Source: Daphnia carinata
Lineage: Eukaryota; Arthropoda; Branchiopoda; Diplostraca; Daphniidae
DNA: 64,000 bases
Assembly (NCBI RefSeq): GCF_022539665.2
Contig: NC_081339.1
Location: forward strand, 1,736,001-1,800,000
Direction of reading: 5' to 3'
Positions 41,939 to 53,453 of this stretch are shown piece by piece; positions within the stretch are counted from its first letter, which is position 1; every line of letters begins with the position of its first letter. The notes below the pieces were generated by a model that saw only the letters and a program-made list of their open reading frames with translations, had not been told where the DNA came from and ran no database searches. Made by a program: the position numbers and the translations under genes.

Positions 41939-43516
41939 ATTATTAGATGACTTTCACGACTTGTTCGCGTCCAAAGATTCAGAATTAGGAAACACCAACC
42001 TGATAAAACATACGATTGACACGCAAGGACGAGGCCCCATTAGACAACGCCCATACAGAGTAACAAATAACCAAAGGAAATTATTAGATGATAAAATTCA
42101 AGAAATGCTTGATGCAGACGTAATCCAATATTCTCATTCTCCATGGGCTTCACCCGTGGTTTTAGTAGAAAAGAAATGTGGAGAAGTAAGATTTTGTGTT
42201 GATTATAGGAAATTAAATAGTATTACGAAAAAAGATTCATTCCCTATGCCTAGGATAGACGAAACATTGGACAAATTATATGGAAAGAAATTTTTCACAA
42301 CTCTCGATTTAGCTTCAGGCTATTGGCAGATTGAACTTGATAATCCAGCTATTGAAAAAACAGCGTTCGTAGTAGAAAACAACCTCTACGAATTTAAAAG
42401 GATGGCTTTCGGTTTATGTAACGCGCCAGCCACATTTCAGAGATTAATGAATTACATCCTGAGAGACGTCTTAGGAAAAAAGGCATTAGTTTATCTAGAC
42501 GACGTTATTATTTTTTCTGATACTTTCGAAGATCATTTACATGATATTCGAGAAATTTTTGAATTATTGAGGGATGCCAATCTAAAATTAAAACTTAAGA
42601 AATGTCAATTTGTCAAGCGCTCAGTGAATTATCTGGGACATGTAATTTCGACCGATGGTATTAAACCTGATCCGAGCAAAATTGATAAAATAGTCAACTA
42701 TAAAACACCGACTTCTGTAGACGAAATCAGATCATTTCTTGGATTAGCTGGATACTACAGAAGATTTATTAAAGATTTCGGATCAATTGCCAAACCGTTA
42801 ACTCGTTTAACTCATAAAGATCTGAACAGGAAGCCTTTTAATTGGGGACTTGAGGAACAAGTTGCCTTCGAGAAATTGCGCAATTCTCTGGTAACGCCAC
42901 CAGTTCTTGCGTACCCCAATTTCAATGAAAAGTTTATCCTTTTCACCGATGCCTGCGATTACGGCATTGGAGCAGTGCTATCCCAAATTCAAAATGGCCA
43001 GGAACATCCCATAGCCTATTCCAGTAGACAGTTAACAAAAGCGGAATCGAATTATAGTACGACAGAGAAAGAAGCCTTAGCAGTCGTAGATGCCATCAAG
43101 CATTTTAGGCATTACCTATTGGATAAATCCTTTGAAATTATCAGTGACCACCGTCCCTTACAATGGCTTAAAGAACAAAAGGATAATAATGGTAGATTAG
43201 GAAGATGGGCGATACTATTGGCCGCAAAGAATTATGAATTGAAATATAGGCCGGGACGTGTTCACCAAAACGCAGATTGCCTGTCACGCTTAAAAGTAGC
43301 TAGTATCCAAACAGAGAGCAATATTACCTTAATTTTTGAGAAACAAAGGGAGGACGAGCTTTGCACAGCCATTCGTAATTATTTGGATAACGAAGAACTT
43401 GATCAAGCTTTTCTTCAATCTAAACCAGATTGGATGAAAGAAATTGAGTATTTTGAAGTTATTGATGGTACACTTTACCGGCACGTGCTGCCATCTACCG
43501 ATAGCAAAAAGAAATG
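41939..43516 (+). CDS. Retroelement pol, RT-RNase H part (plus copy)
   Basis: About 520 codons, 5'-truncated (no protease) at the MITE. Counting from the Met at 41,961: RT motifs FCVDYRKLN (about residues 78-86), TLDLASGYWQ with catalytic D116, FGLCNAPATFQRLM (about 150-163), YLDD (178-181); then RNase H with FTDACDYG (near 330) and SDHRPLQWL. It stops at TGA 43,515 after an A5 run; the minus copy has one A fewer and stays open there, so a single-base insertion separates RT from integrase. Amino-acid identity to the minus copy is high, showing one family. Confidence 0.9.
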
Positions 43517-44906
43517 AAACTAACCACCAGTTAGTCTTGCCTGCATCGTTACGCCATCTAGTGCTCAAAGAACTACATGACGCACCGATGGGCGGACATT
43601 TAGCTTTCTATAAAACCTATTTGAAAATAAAGAATCATTATTATTGGCCAAATATGAGAAAGGAAATTAAAGAATACTGCCAGGCTTGTGAGGTGTGCAC
43701 CGCCAACACTTCTTCAACATATAGGGCATTGTTGCATCCTCATGAAATAGCGAAAGCTCCTTTCCAAGTCATTGGGATGGACTTTTTGGGTCCAATTACG
43801 CCAATTTCACCTAAAGGAAACAGTTATATTTTAGTCATTACCGATTATTTTAGCCGGTGGGTAGAAGCTGTTGTGTTAAAGGATCAAACAGCACAGACGA
43901 CAGCTGATTGTGTATATAAGACAATTATAGTCAGACATGGTATGCCAAAAGCTATTCTTTCCGATCGTGGGACCAATTTCACATCGAAGCTATTTCGTTA
44001 TTTCTGTAAAACATTAAATATTGAGCAAAGATTAACTACCGCCTATAATCCAGCTAGTAATGGAGAAACTGAAAGATTTAACCGAACATTGACAACAATG
44101 TTGAGAAAGGAATTAAAAGATGGAGAGCATGAGAATTGGGAAGATATGCTGGATGATGTTTTATTTGCTTACCGTAGTTCTGTCCATTCTTCGACATGTG
44201 AAACCCCATATTATTTACTGCACGGTAGAGATCCTAATTTACCTATTAATGAGTTCCTTGACGCTTCCCCAAAAACATTTACCTCCGCATCAGATTACGT
44301 AGGTAATTTAGCTGAACGCTTGCGTTATAGTTTCCAACGCGTCCGTGAGGAGAGCGAAAAAGCAACAAAGCGCCAGAGGGAACAATATAATAAAAGAGCG
44401 AATGTAAAACAGTATATGGTAGGATATAGAGTATTATTAGATATTAGAGTAGTTAAAGAGGGCGATAGTAGAAAATTCACCTCTAAATATAAAGGTCCAT
44501 ATAGAGTTGTGAAAGTTTATTCCAACAACACAGTAGATATTGCGGATAATTCATACATTTGTCAACGAACTCATGTTAACCGCCTAAAACCCCTGTACGA
44601 AACAATGTTATGGAAAGACGAACATTGTCCCCCTATCGAGACGCCATCGAAGTTCGAAAATCGATTCCGTAAATCGATCTATACCCAAACGATAGAAAAT
44701 GAGGAAAACGTGGATGTGGAAACGGGGCAAGTGGGCGTGGAAAATGCGGATATTGAAACCGTGGAATTGGAACCAGCCGAAATGCAAATGGCCGCCGCTC
44801 AGAAAAATAAACAAAATTTATGCATTGAAAACGAAACTGGAGAAACATATGATTCAGACGGTGATAAATCAATCGCTGATGACATGTTTAAAAATCAACA
44901 ACAACC
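43517..44906 (+). CDS. Retroelement integrase (plus copy), 3' part displaced
   Basis: Open frame overlapping the RT ORF. Counting from the upstream start of the open frame at 43,444: zinc region H45...H52...C79-x2-C82, core D113 (GMDFLGPI), D174 (SDRGTNF), E210 (NGETERFN), a complete D,D-35-E triad. The C-terminal domain has YKGPYRVVKVYSNNTVDI, followed by an acidic tail. The tail is cut by a DNA transposon at 44,907 and resumes at 47,913. The integrase core thus looks intact in this copy, unlike the minus copy. It inserts element cDNA into the genome. Confidence 0.9.
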
Positions 44907-45099
44907 CTAATAGAACAAGATATCTTACTCCTATCTTTAAGATATATATATGTCTAGCCGATGTATTTAGTTCTCTAAGATATCTATTGTATATCAAAAA
45001 GTCATATCAAATTTATATGTCTTTATAGATATCTACCAGCTAACTGCTAGATATATTATGAGATATTCAATACCTTTGTATTGTTGTTGTATTGTTGAA

Positions 45100-47585
45100 G
45101 TTCCCAAAATATTACCTATAATAGATAACTGGCTTTATGTAGTGGCAGAAAATTGGATAGAGGAAGACATTCTCTATTTACCGAATGATAGTTATTCAGC
45201 TGCACATCAAATCCAAATTTTGTAGTGTGGCGTTCCACCTGATGAGGAAACATGGCAGAGATACGAGGATTTCCAAATAATTGGAACTTTTGGTAATTTT
45301 GCGTTACTACTTCATTTTGTATGTTTAATGTAACAATATTGCTTCCTTTTTAAAGACACGTATGAAGAAGCAACAACAAGTCTTCCCCGTGTTGAAACTG
45401 GCCTGCCCATTCTTAATCAAGAAAACTCAGGCAGAGGAAAACGAGTCCCTAAAAGGAAGAAACTAAATATACCTGGACAATCAACAACAGAAATAGACAG
45501 CGAGGGAGAGTCTCTCAGCCCACCTAAAAAATCAGCACCCAGCAAAGGAAAGACGATTAAGAAAGTCTCCCATACAAACTCTGCCAAAGGAATGGCCACT
45601 TCTACTTTGCTTCCAATACCTCCTAGAGCCTCTAAACAATCCAGCAATGCTTCAACGTCAACTAAAAAGGATAATTGATTTTGAACTTTTAACAAACCTA
45701 TAAACCAAGTCTTATTGTCATTTCGTTTAGTCATTGCTGCTGCTTCTACTAGTAAGAGAGGTTCCTCCAGTTCTGATAAACGTTTGTCTTCTAATGCTGT
45801 GGTCCTTTCGTCAAATTCATCTCGTAATTATAATATTTAATACATTGTTGCATAACATTCATGCAACGCAATTTTTCATTAAGTTGAAAAAGTTTCGTTA
45901 CCTCATAGCGATATGTCAAGTCTGGAAGCGTTAATAGTGCGTTCCAATGCCGAAGTTCTCTCATTGAATGCGCCTGGTGATTATGCTGCTTATTTCGTTA
46001 TTTTGGTACAGTTACTGTGGTCTCGTAGTATATCGTTTATTTTTGTTTTACGTTTTATTTCGGACAAATGTGCCGGTCACTCTTGCGGTAATTACCTAAC
46101 TTATTCTATAATTATAGAAGATACATCGTCTCCTGTGCATATGCCAAGTCAACAATCGTTTCAACCTGGTAATAATGATATTATTTACTTCTTAATTTTT
46201 GGTTCAGTTACTGTTGTCTTGTCTATTATATCGTGTTTTTGTTCGCCGTTACTATTCGGATTAAATGTGCAGTGCACTCCTTCTATAATTACCTTACTCT
46301 CCTTATTCTATAATTACAGAAGATTCGTCGTCTCCTGTGGATATGCAAATTCAACAGTCGATTCAGTCTCGTAATGTTAATTCTAGTTTAATGCTAAACC
46401 TTTTTTTTCAAAATATTCTTGTGCATTAAATAGGTAATTCCGACGACTCATATGGAACCCACCAGTTCAGTAATCATAAAAAATACCTTTCTTTCATCAA
46501 CCTCTTTTTCAATACTGTTTTACATATTTTTCTTTATTTTGTTTATTGTGCATTAAAATATGCATCCGCAATTTAATTACAATGGTGGTCATTACAACTG
46601 GGGAATGCAGCAGCCGTACTGGAACTATAATTCACATTTAATGAATTCTTCTTATCAAACACCATCAACTGTCCCTGAATTTCCGAGCCAGCAAAATATT
46701 GGAGCAATAACAAGCTATAGGCCAAATGAATCACATCATCTGCAACTTCGTAACTAATCAGAATATTTTCATTTTAAACGTATAATCCTTAACCATATTT
46801 TTTTAGATGCTGAAAGTAGTTCCGGCCCTTCTACATCCCGAGATTCTTCGTCTTATTATGCTACGGATTCTCCATCGTCTCTTCCCATTCCAAAGAAAGT
46901 CAATCACGACAAAGAGAAATACTTCTCTGACCTTGCCAAGATTAATGAAAAGTTGTCTATGATCGATAAAAAAATTAATCCAGTTGACGAATGCATTGAG
47001 GAAATAGATGAAGGCATTGCTTCTTTTCCATTAAAAAACTTAGTATTGGAAGCATTCGAAAAAATTCTTAAAAAAGATGAAAATCTGAAGAAGCTAGTTA
47101 GTTTTCAATAATTTATATATTTCATTTAGTATGTTAAACTCCTCTTTCATTCATGAATAGATAGTCCGAAAAATCCGTCTTTCAGGAAAAAAGAATTCCA
47201 AAAATTCTGAAGGCGACTATGTGTACAAAGAGCGTGGAGAACAGTATTTGAAGATTCACTCTCTAAGGATGTAAATTGGCTTTGGAGACGTGATAAGAGA
47301 GTAAACGGCGGAATGGGAAAAAAAGGAATCCACTCTTGTCGTATAACGGAATTAGTAAGAGGTAACCATTTTATATAGAGAAGAGATATAAGTAAAGAGT
47401 AAAATAAGTAGTTAAATAAAAATATTTTATATTTAGTTAGAATCATCTCCAATTCAAAGTTTAAAGATCTGGAAAAAGAAGTGTTCGTCGCTGAAACCAA
47501 ATCGTATCTTCATAATGCAAAAGGGCGTTTTGTGGCAGAACAAGCGAAACTTGCGGCGGAAGACAACAGCAGCGATTCTAATTAA
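45100..47585 (+). pseudogene. Gene inside the 3-kb transposon, possibly DUF4806-type
   Basis: Pieces: about 45,105-45,300 (PIIDNWLYVVAENWIEEDI, one in-frame stop, then VPPDEETWQRYEDFQIIGTF), 45,357-45,678 (TYEEATTSLPRVETG, a basic KRVPKRKKLN motif), exons near 46,120 and 46,320, 46,807-47,110 (Ser-rich, then KINEKLSMIDKKIN and FPLKNLVLEAFEKILKKDEN), about 47,250-47,350 (WLWRRDKRVNGGMGKKGIHS) and 47,455-47,585 (ending AEDNSSDSN). The order of an N-terminal W-x-Y domain, a variable linker and FPL...L plus WRR...GKKGIH resembles transposon-linked DUF4806 proteins in arthropods, from memory. Frame breaks exist near 45,225 and 47,245. Confidence 0.4.
46090..46375 (+). repeat. Tandem exon-intron duplication
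   Basis: Two successive blocks of about 200 bp share TTCTATAATTA(T/C)AGAAGAT, CGTCGTCTCCTGTG and CAACA(A/G)TCG. Each ends in a short exon (EDTSSPVHMPSQQSFQP and EDSSSPVDMQIQQSIQS). This is a recent internal exon duplication in the transposon-borne gene. Confidence 0.6.
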
Positions 47586-47912
47586 TAATAAGACTTGAAT
47601 GTCTTCCTGTCACAGTTTGTAACTTGTGTTTATTTGCCAATTGTAATTCGGATTTTAAAAATAAACTGTCTTTAAAAAATGTATTCTTTTTTTTGTATTT
47701 ACTATTTATTTTAGAGCGATAAGTTCCCTATACAGTTATCTAGAAAGTGGCTTTTAGGATATTCGTAAGATATATAAACAAGATATCTCCACCCCATGAC
47801 ATTTAGCTAGTACAAAGCTAGTACAAAGATAGTAGTAAGATATCTAAGATGTATTTGCCATAGATGTATCGCTATCTTTAAGATTGTGTGAAGATATCTT
47901 GTTCTACTAGGG

Positions 47913-48073
47913 AAACTACACCAATTCCCGAAAACAATGTAGATGCCATAAATTTGGAGTCTGAGGCCCGACAGGTGGCGCCTGCCATCGATCAGCTGGG
48001 AGAATTGACACCCCAAAACGCTACCGGACGCCCCTTAAGAAATCGACGACTGCCCATTCGTTATAGAAATTAG
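47913..48073 (+). CDS. Retroelement pol, C-terminal tail after the transposon insertion
   Basis: Continues the acidic tail and ends LTPQNATGRPLRNRRLPIRY, the counterpart of TPQNATGRPQRNRQLPMRF in the minus copy. Part of the integrase polyprotein before the 3-kb transposon inserted. Confidence 0.7.
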
Positions 48074-48122
48074 AGCGGTTTAGTTCAAACAATACAAACG
48101 ATCGCCTAACGTACCCGATGTG

Positions 48123-48130
48123 TATTTAAA
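48123..48130 (+). promoter_or_regulatory. TATA-like box of accessory ORF 1 (plus copy)
   Basis: TATTTAAA about 115 bp upstream of the accessory ORF 1 ATG and 50 bp after the pol stop. Position matches the TATA boxes in the minus-strand element. Confidence 0.35.
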
Positions 48131-48244
48131 AGCTAGAAATTTCAAATGGGCTTCACAACGTTCCAAACACTCGTTGAGTTCACACCAACCAAACTGTGCT
48201 CCGATTTTTGTCAATCATCCCAAAAACAAAAAAAAAGCGTAAGA

Positions 48245-48679
48245 ATGGATCTTAGCGCTAACTCCAGCAGCCACCAAAATCAATCAGCCAGTGAGTGGCT
48301 CAGTGCTGAGGACCAAGCAAGAAAAGTGATGGCACCAATGGTTGCCATCCCAATCTACGACGATTGGACACCGATACCAGAGAAAACATCCCACGTCGTT
48401 GCCCAGACGCCGATTTCCCCGGAAAGTAACAGCCAGGACTCGTGGGAGATCGAGCGACAGCGTTACGAGCGCCGCATCGCGGAAAGGACCGCCGCGCTGA
48501 CTCGTCAATTCAACGCGGATCTCTTTTCCGAAGATTGGGGTAAAGCTGTAAACACTCTTAAACTTTTTCTGGATTTGGATCCCGGGAAGCGCCACCCTCC
48601 CTTATTCAACTGGACATCGGACCAGTGGGACACAGGTCGAAAAAGGCAAAGGCGCGACCCCACCACCTTCCATCAGTAA
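48245..48679 (+). CDS. Retroelement accessory ORF 1, intact (RHPPL family)
   Basis: 144 codons from MDLSANSSSHQNQ. An in-frame ATG at 48,146 would add 33 residues but lies close to the TATA box. Layout: a Ser/Gln-rich start, an acidic middle (PIYDDWTPIPEK), SNSQDSWEIERQRYERR (helical), FNADLFSEDWGKAVNTLKLF, LDLDPGKRHPPLFNWTSDQW, and a basic tail GRKRQRRD that could be a nuclear localisation signal. Paralogues or orthologues at 6,875-7,294 and 5,427-5,863. The frame is intact while surrounding genes are decayed, which hints at function. No enzymatic motif or membrane segment. Family unrecognised; a small regulatory protein of the retroelement is a plausible guess. Confidence 0.65.
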   Translation: MDLSANSSSHQNQSASEWLSAEDQARKVMAPMVAIPIYDDWTPIPEKTSHVVAQTPISPESNSQDSWEIERQRYERRIAERTAALTRQFNADLFSEDWGKAVNTLKLFLDLDPGKRHPPLFNWTSDQWDTGRKRQRRDPTTFHQ

Positions 48680-48989
48680 ACCAACGGAAACATGAAACAA
48701 GGAACGGAAAAAGGACCACCGACTAAAGACTCCCTTTATGTACTCTCACCCCAGTAGAAGAATGTGTTTATTCCCCATAGCATAGAACTCTATCCACAAA
48801 TCCTTTTCACCCCTTCGCACTATATTCACCTTTTTAACCAACGAAAACAAGAAAAATAAACACAATAGAGCAAACAAATTCCGCTAGCTTTTCATTATAG
48901 GAAATTTAAATAGTAAAATGAAAAAGGAAATATAAGGTAGAATAAAGAACAAAAATTAAAAAAAGAAAATGTTAAATTTAAGGGTATTT

Positions 48990-49045
48990 CAACAACGGCT
49001 GAGGCCAGGATCGAAACTAAGACCCCCGAGCTCTTCACAACTTTA
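48990..49045 (-). tRNA. tRNA-like half, antisense to the element
   Basis: Contains an anticodon-to-T-arm half: GAGCTCGGGGGTCTTAGTTTCGATCC followed by TGG (split here only for description; it is one stretch at about 48,998-49,036). The 5' half with the A box is not recognisable. Confidence 0.3.
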
Positions 49046-49095
49046 AATTTTGCCAAAGAAATAGAAAATATTTTAACTTAGGATATTTCAATGAT

Positions 49096-49163
49096 AGCTG
49101 GGGCGAAGCTCGAACCCGAGACTCCCGAGTGGTGGTCGAGGGCTGTGTCGCTATGGCGTCCAG
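49096..49163 (-). tRNA. tRNA-like sequence e (antisense to the element)
   Basis: About 68 nt. A-box-like TGGACGCCATAGCG, an anticodon arm CTCGA-CCACCAC-TCGGG with five pairs (one wobble) and a seven-base loop, and B box GGGTTCGAGCTTC. Ends CTGG and CCAG pair. Confidence 0.5.
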
Positions 49164-49328
49164 ACATATATGAATTCCATCTTATATATCAAAACCATTT
49201 CAACCCAAACCAAAAACTTAAAATATTTAATAAAGATTCAGTCACAGTGGAATAGTTATGACTTGATCGGCTTCGCAACTCTTGAGGTATTTACCAGAAA
49301 AAAAAACAATTTTCTTTTTCTTAGTCAT

Positions 49329-49398
49329 GATCACAGCGCGGGTTGAACCTGAGACCTCCGAACTGTGGTCGAGGGCTATACCGACTAGCCATCTGATC
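49329..49398 (-). tRNA. tRNA-like sequence f, best cloverleaf (antisense to the element)
   Basis: Seventy nt. Acceptor GATCAGA pairs with TGTGATC at six of seven positions. U8-type T starts a perfect A box TGGCTAGTCGG. The D-stem GCTA/TAGC is perfect. Anticodon arm CTCGA-CCACAGT-TCGGA has four pairs including one wobble and a seven-base loop (middle triplet ACA, but C instead of U at position 33). B box GGTTCAACC has a weak T-stem. No 3' T-run. The best candidate for a real cloverleaf in the array. Confidence 0.6.
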
Positions 49399-49552
49399 AC
49401 ATACAATATAAACTTTAAAAACCAACGCAATTACAAGTTCAACATAAAATTAAATAAAATTTAAAATATTTAATGACAATCAACTCCCAGTGCAGTAAAT
49501 TGGAATTAGTTAACCTCAACAACTCACGAGGAATCTACCCGTTATTCTCTTA

Positions 49553-49844
49553 GGGCGCATTTTGGCGTCTACTTTTAGTTCAACTTTTTTAGTGAACTTG
49601 TATTTTTGCGTCAACTGCCCGGTAGATGGTTCAACTAGGCGACCGTTTTGGGGACAACGCCAGTGGGAGGTTCAACTGAAACAGTTGAGCTTTTTCAACG
49701 GTGGTCCAGACCACCGTTGACCTTCAACTGAACTGCAACTCCTCCCCTTTCTCAGCTGTAGCGATGAACTTCCATTTTGGCGTCAACTTTGACGAAAAGT
49801 TGAACTAAAAAAGTTCAACAAATGGTTGACGCCAAAATGCGCCC
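49553..49844. mobile_element. Harbinger-type MITE (292 bp)
   Basis: 17-bp perfect terminal inverted repeats GGGCGCATTTTGGCGTC, flanked by TTA on both sides (49,550-49,552 and 49,845-49,847), the target duplication of PIF/Harbinger. The interior repeats GTTCAAC/GTTGAAC in both orientations. No ORF. It lies inside the tRNA-like array. Confidence 0.88.
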
Positions 49845-49850
49845 TTAGTC

Positions 49851-49922
49851 AAGGTCACGGCGTGATCCGAAACTAAGACTCCCGAGTGACAGTTAGAAGC
49901 TATAGCATCATGCCACACAGCC
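49851..49922 (-). tRNA. tRNA-like sequence g (antisense to the element)
   Basis: A-box-like GTGGCATGATGC, anticodon region TCTAA-CTGTCAC-TCGGG, B-box-like TAGTTTCGGATC. Acceptor ends pair only at two or three positions (GG...CC). A member of the same family as e and f. Confidence 0.4.
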
Positions 49923-50043
49923 AATGCCGATATTCCGAATCCCTCCCAAGTTAATACACACCATTTATGCATGATTAACCATACTCGCTTGTAGAAGCAC
50001 TACACTATACCACAGAAAAACGAACCGTGTGCGTCCTTGGAAG

Positions 50044-53000
50044 CAGACTTGCCGTGCGATCAATTTTTTTTAGTTTGATCGAACTCATCTTCGCGATCAA
50101 TTTCCTGCGCCATCTATTGGTCAATAAAATAAACATGATTAAAATTGGTACAGATATTTGTTCTTTGAGCTTTAATTTAAGACTTAAGCCGTTAAAGACT
50201 TAAGCCGTTTCCTTTCGTTAATTTTCTTATTTTTACTGATATCGAACAAGCCAAAAGCATTAATTCGACACACAAATAATTGATTAACTCTTACAACCAT
50301 TTATTGATTTTAGTCATTTTACCAATTATTTAGCATTTGGTTGTTAATTTTTAAAAAAAGTAACATTTCAAAATGTTTATCAGTAAGTTGATATCTCTTC
50401 GCGGTAAAAATTAGTCCAACTTGACTAAAAAGTCTCTCGACTGCGGCGGAAGAGGGCAAAGTCACGTTATATCGTCTAAAAAAATTACATTAGTGATGAA
50501 TTACGTATAATGACAATACACATAGAATGTCGGCACGGCACTTACTTATACATCTTCATGATGGTTGGATAATTTGGTAGGTCATCTAGATTTCCACACA
50601 TCTTAAGGAATGTCTCTACTTCATCAATTACCTTTAACTTTTCATTTCGTTTAGTAATTGAGGCAAAAAAATCCTTCGGACGTCTCTGTTTTTTCTCCGG
50701 ACTGGGATCTGATATTGAAGAGGAGGTCCCGTCACTTAAATCATCCGAACTATAAAGAACGAACAAATGTAATGAAATAAAATTTGCGTCAGATTTATTG
50801 CTCTTTAACTGTAAGTTATAATTTACGATTGGGATTCGTTGTTTAGTCCCTGAAACCGGACAAATTCTCCTCTGAGCAAAGTTTTTGCGCGACGAACATC
50901 GTCTTCATTATCCAACCATGAGAGCTTAAAAAATGGGTTGTTAATCGTAGCCAAACGTAGCTCATTCTCTAAGAACATGTGTTCAAATCTAGAATTATTG
51001 CAAAAATATCTTATTGATCTATTCAACTATTTCTAACTCGGAATTGAGAAAAAAAAAAACAATATTACCTCTCATAGATAGCGTCAAGCAGTCCAGTGAT
51101 TAGTGATTGACATTTAATAATCGACGCATTGCCTTGTAGCAAAGCCAGTTTTTTTTTTTTAACAGAAATTGTTGGAAGTAGGAACCCCAAGCCGATATTC
51201 TTCTCGCCTTGCAACACGTCTAACGCATCAGTGATATATCGCATTATCTTCGTGTATTCCTTCAGGAACTGCTCCTCGTTAGGCGTGAAAGGAGTTAAAC
51301 GAAGCTCTTCAAAAAGTTTCCTCATTGCACGACTCTTCGTTCTCAATAATCGGACAATGCAGCGTATAGCGTAATACTCTGAATTCCATCTTGTTTCGTT
51401 TTTTTGAATGAAAAGTTGTCCAATTAGTTCCATTATGAGGTCCGAATTCTGGGAACTTGAGGTTTGTCTATTCAGCAACAGTTGAATTTTTACAAGCGTC
51501 GAATTTCTCAATTCTTGAAATGTGTGATCCTAAATCTTTGATATATCAGCCTTCGCTATCAAACTCAGCAGATGACAGGCACATTTTCGGTGCATAGGTA
51601 GAGTGGGATTTACATTGTTAGCGCAATAGTCTTGTGTGATTCTATCGACAATAATTTCACCAATTTCGAAGTCTAACATGTCTTCTTCGTCCAATTGTTC
51701 AAAGTCATCATCATCATTGGGCACATCAGATGCATTCCCACTCTCCCGAAACGCCTTTAAAAAATTTGAACCGTTGTCAGTTGTTGCCCCTCGCAGCTTG
51801 TCAACAACTTCATATTCCTTGTGGAGATCTTCAATCATTTTTGTCAGCACGTCATACGTATGGCGCCCTTTGATCCGTCGTATGGCAAGACAGGCACTTC
51901 TTCGTTTTAAGGATTCAACGTCAAACCAATGAATCGTCTCACCGAGGTACGATTTCCTTCTACTAGTCCATGCGTCTATAGTCGTTGCTGCATCTGTAGA
52001 TTTGCTAAGAGCATCAATCAGTTGTAACCTTCTTTCATTGTATATAGTCTCCAGTCTGTTTGTAAAAAACGTTCGTCCGTGTAAAACTAGATTCGGGGCC
52101 ATACTATTAACTAGTTGTTTGAAACCAGGCTTCTCGACGGTATAAATTGGTAAGGCGTCAACAACGAGGAAATTCTAAAAAGAAATATCAACATTTATGA
52201 AAGAAATACATTAAATAGTCTAAATGAAATGAATTAATTACCAACACCCAACTATCAAGATCTTCTTGTGTAATTCTGGCGCGTCTATTTACTGAAATGG
52301 GTGTGTTGTTGAGGCTTGTTGGATTACCCAGATGTTTTACAGCATCTTCCCAAAGTTTAAGATGTCCAAGCTCATTATTGGGATCATGATTCTAGAAGGG
52401 TATTATAAAAAGTTCTCGTGTTAGTCTGACATGCAAGAATATATATTTGAAAGATATGTAAGAAAATGCCAACAACCAAGAAATGCCTTTTGGCATTGTA
52501 TCGAGAAGAATGAGTCACCGCAAGTGGTTTTTCAGAACCATCCCTTTTCTTTTTTGGGACGCAGCCAGGATATAAACAACGATATAGACTGGCATTTTTG
52601 CCAGGCATTTCCCCTACATATGTGAAGAATTCTGCAGGTAAAACCAGTTTCTTTAAAGGAATTACAGTGCTGCTACAAAAATACAAACAAAAAGTTAATC
52701 ACACACAATACATTTGATAGTTAGATAAGAAATTGTTACCTAGCATTGGGTTGCGATACATGATTCGTATTTGGAGATGCATTCTCATCACAAAAATCTT
52801 CATTATCGGACAGCCACGACATAGTTATTGTTGCACTGCTTCACTTTATAATACTATAATTGGAAAATATAAATACAATAATGAAATTTATGAAAATAAT
52901 ATGAGACAGTACTTTTCAAAAAACGTTGATAGTTTGACTAATGCACCACTTAAGTAGTAACATTCTTGGCACTTAACTATATTTACTATCACTAGATGGC

Positions 53001-53161
53001 GTGCAGTAAGAAATATTGATTGCAAAGTTGAGTTTGAGTTCGCTCAAAAATTTTGAGTTTGATCGCGCTCAAACTCATTCTTAAATGAGTTGAGCGATCG
53101 CTCAATTTTTGAGTTTGTGTTTGATCTCGATCAAAAATTGAGTCCGCTCACGGCAACTCTG
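50044..53161 (-). mobile_element. hAT DNA transposon, full length (3.1 kb)
   Basis: Flanked by the 8-bp target duplication CTTGGAAG (50,036-50,043 and 53,162-53,169), diagnostic of hAT. Ends are CAGACTTGCCGTG and CAGAGTTGCCGTG read inwards (12 of 13 match). Subterminal TTTGATCG/GAGTTTGA repeats are present on both sides. The transposase is on the minus strand. Insertion split the tRNA-like array from accessory ORF 2 of the plus-strand retroelement. Confidence 0.93.
50370..52625 (-). pseudogene. hAT transposase (BED finger, RNase H-like, dimerisation domain)
   Basis: Exons on the minus strand: a BED-type zinc finger near 52,620-52,480 (CLYPGCVPKKK...H...KRH), 52,102-51,530 (TIDAWTSRRKSYLGETIHWF, ATTDNGSNFLKAF, then CACHLLSLIA), 51,511-51,065 (KNETRWNSEYYAIRCIVRLL), 51,026-50,823, 50,766-50,542, and the C-terminal dimerisation motif near 50,470-50,390 (LPSSAAVERLFSQVGLIFT). 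GT-AG introns separate them. Several borders are unclear and the catalytic set was not checked in full, so I list it as probably degenerate though it may be intact. Confidence 0.85.
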
Positions 53162-53346
53162 CTTGGAAGAATGATACTCGACCCTACCCAGCAATAAATA
53201 ATCCCCCTCATGACAACGGCAACGAAAACTGACACCTGCTAAAACAATCGAGGGAAACCTCGAGAGACTTAGTGTTGGACTTGAACTTTTAAAGAAAAAA
53301 AACATAGATGTAAAGAAGTGGTAAACTACAAGTGGAAGGTTTGACT

Positions 53347-53354
53347 ATATAAGT
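53347..53354 (+). promoter_or_regulatory. TATA box before accessory ORF 2 (plus copy)
   Basis: TATATAAG within the palindrome GACTATATAAGTC, 100 bp upstream of the ATG at 53,454. Same palindrome and spacing as at 5,957-5,963 in the minus copy. Confidence 0.5.
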
Positions 53355-53453
53355 CAACGCGGTTCGAACGCCGAGCCTCCACTCTCAACTCATCAATACC
53401 ACAGATCGACAGCACTACCGAAGCTGCCAGGAGAACCACTGCAATTCTACAAG

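Larger units (their letters stand above)
44907..47912 (+). mobile_element. 3.0-kb DNA transposon with 20-bp terminal inverted repeats
   Basis: Both ends read CCCTARTAGAACAAGATATC inwards. It interrupts the pol tail. Flanks are ...CAACAA and AAACTAC..., so a target duplication, if any, is AA or shorter and not certain. Inside are intron-containing coding pieces on the plus strand but no transposase I recognise. More ATATC/GATAT-rich sequence lies near each end (44,930-45,060 and 47,760-47,890), as subterminal repeats. Superfamily unassigned. Confidence 0.7.

Noticed and set aside
49553-49844. The inverted GTTCAAC-rich segment as a structured RNA gene
   Set aside because: TTA target duplications and perfect TIRs show it is a Harbinger-type MITE.
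53355-53380. Another tRNA-like sequence, from the B-box-like GGTTCGAACGCC
   Set aside because: No A box, acceptor or anticodon arm in the expected positions; it overlaps the presumed TATA promoter region of accessory ORF 2.
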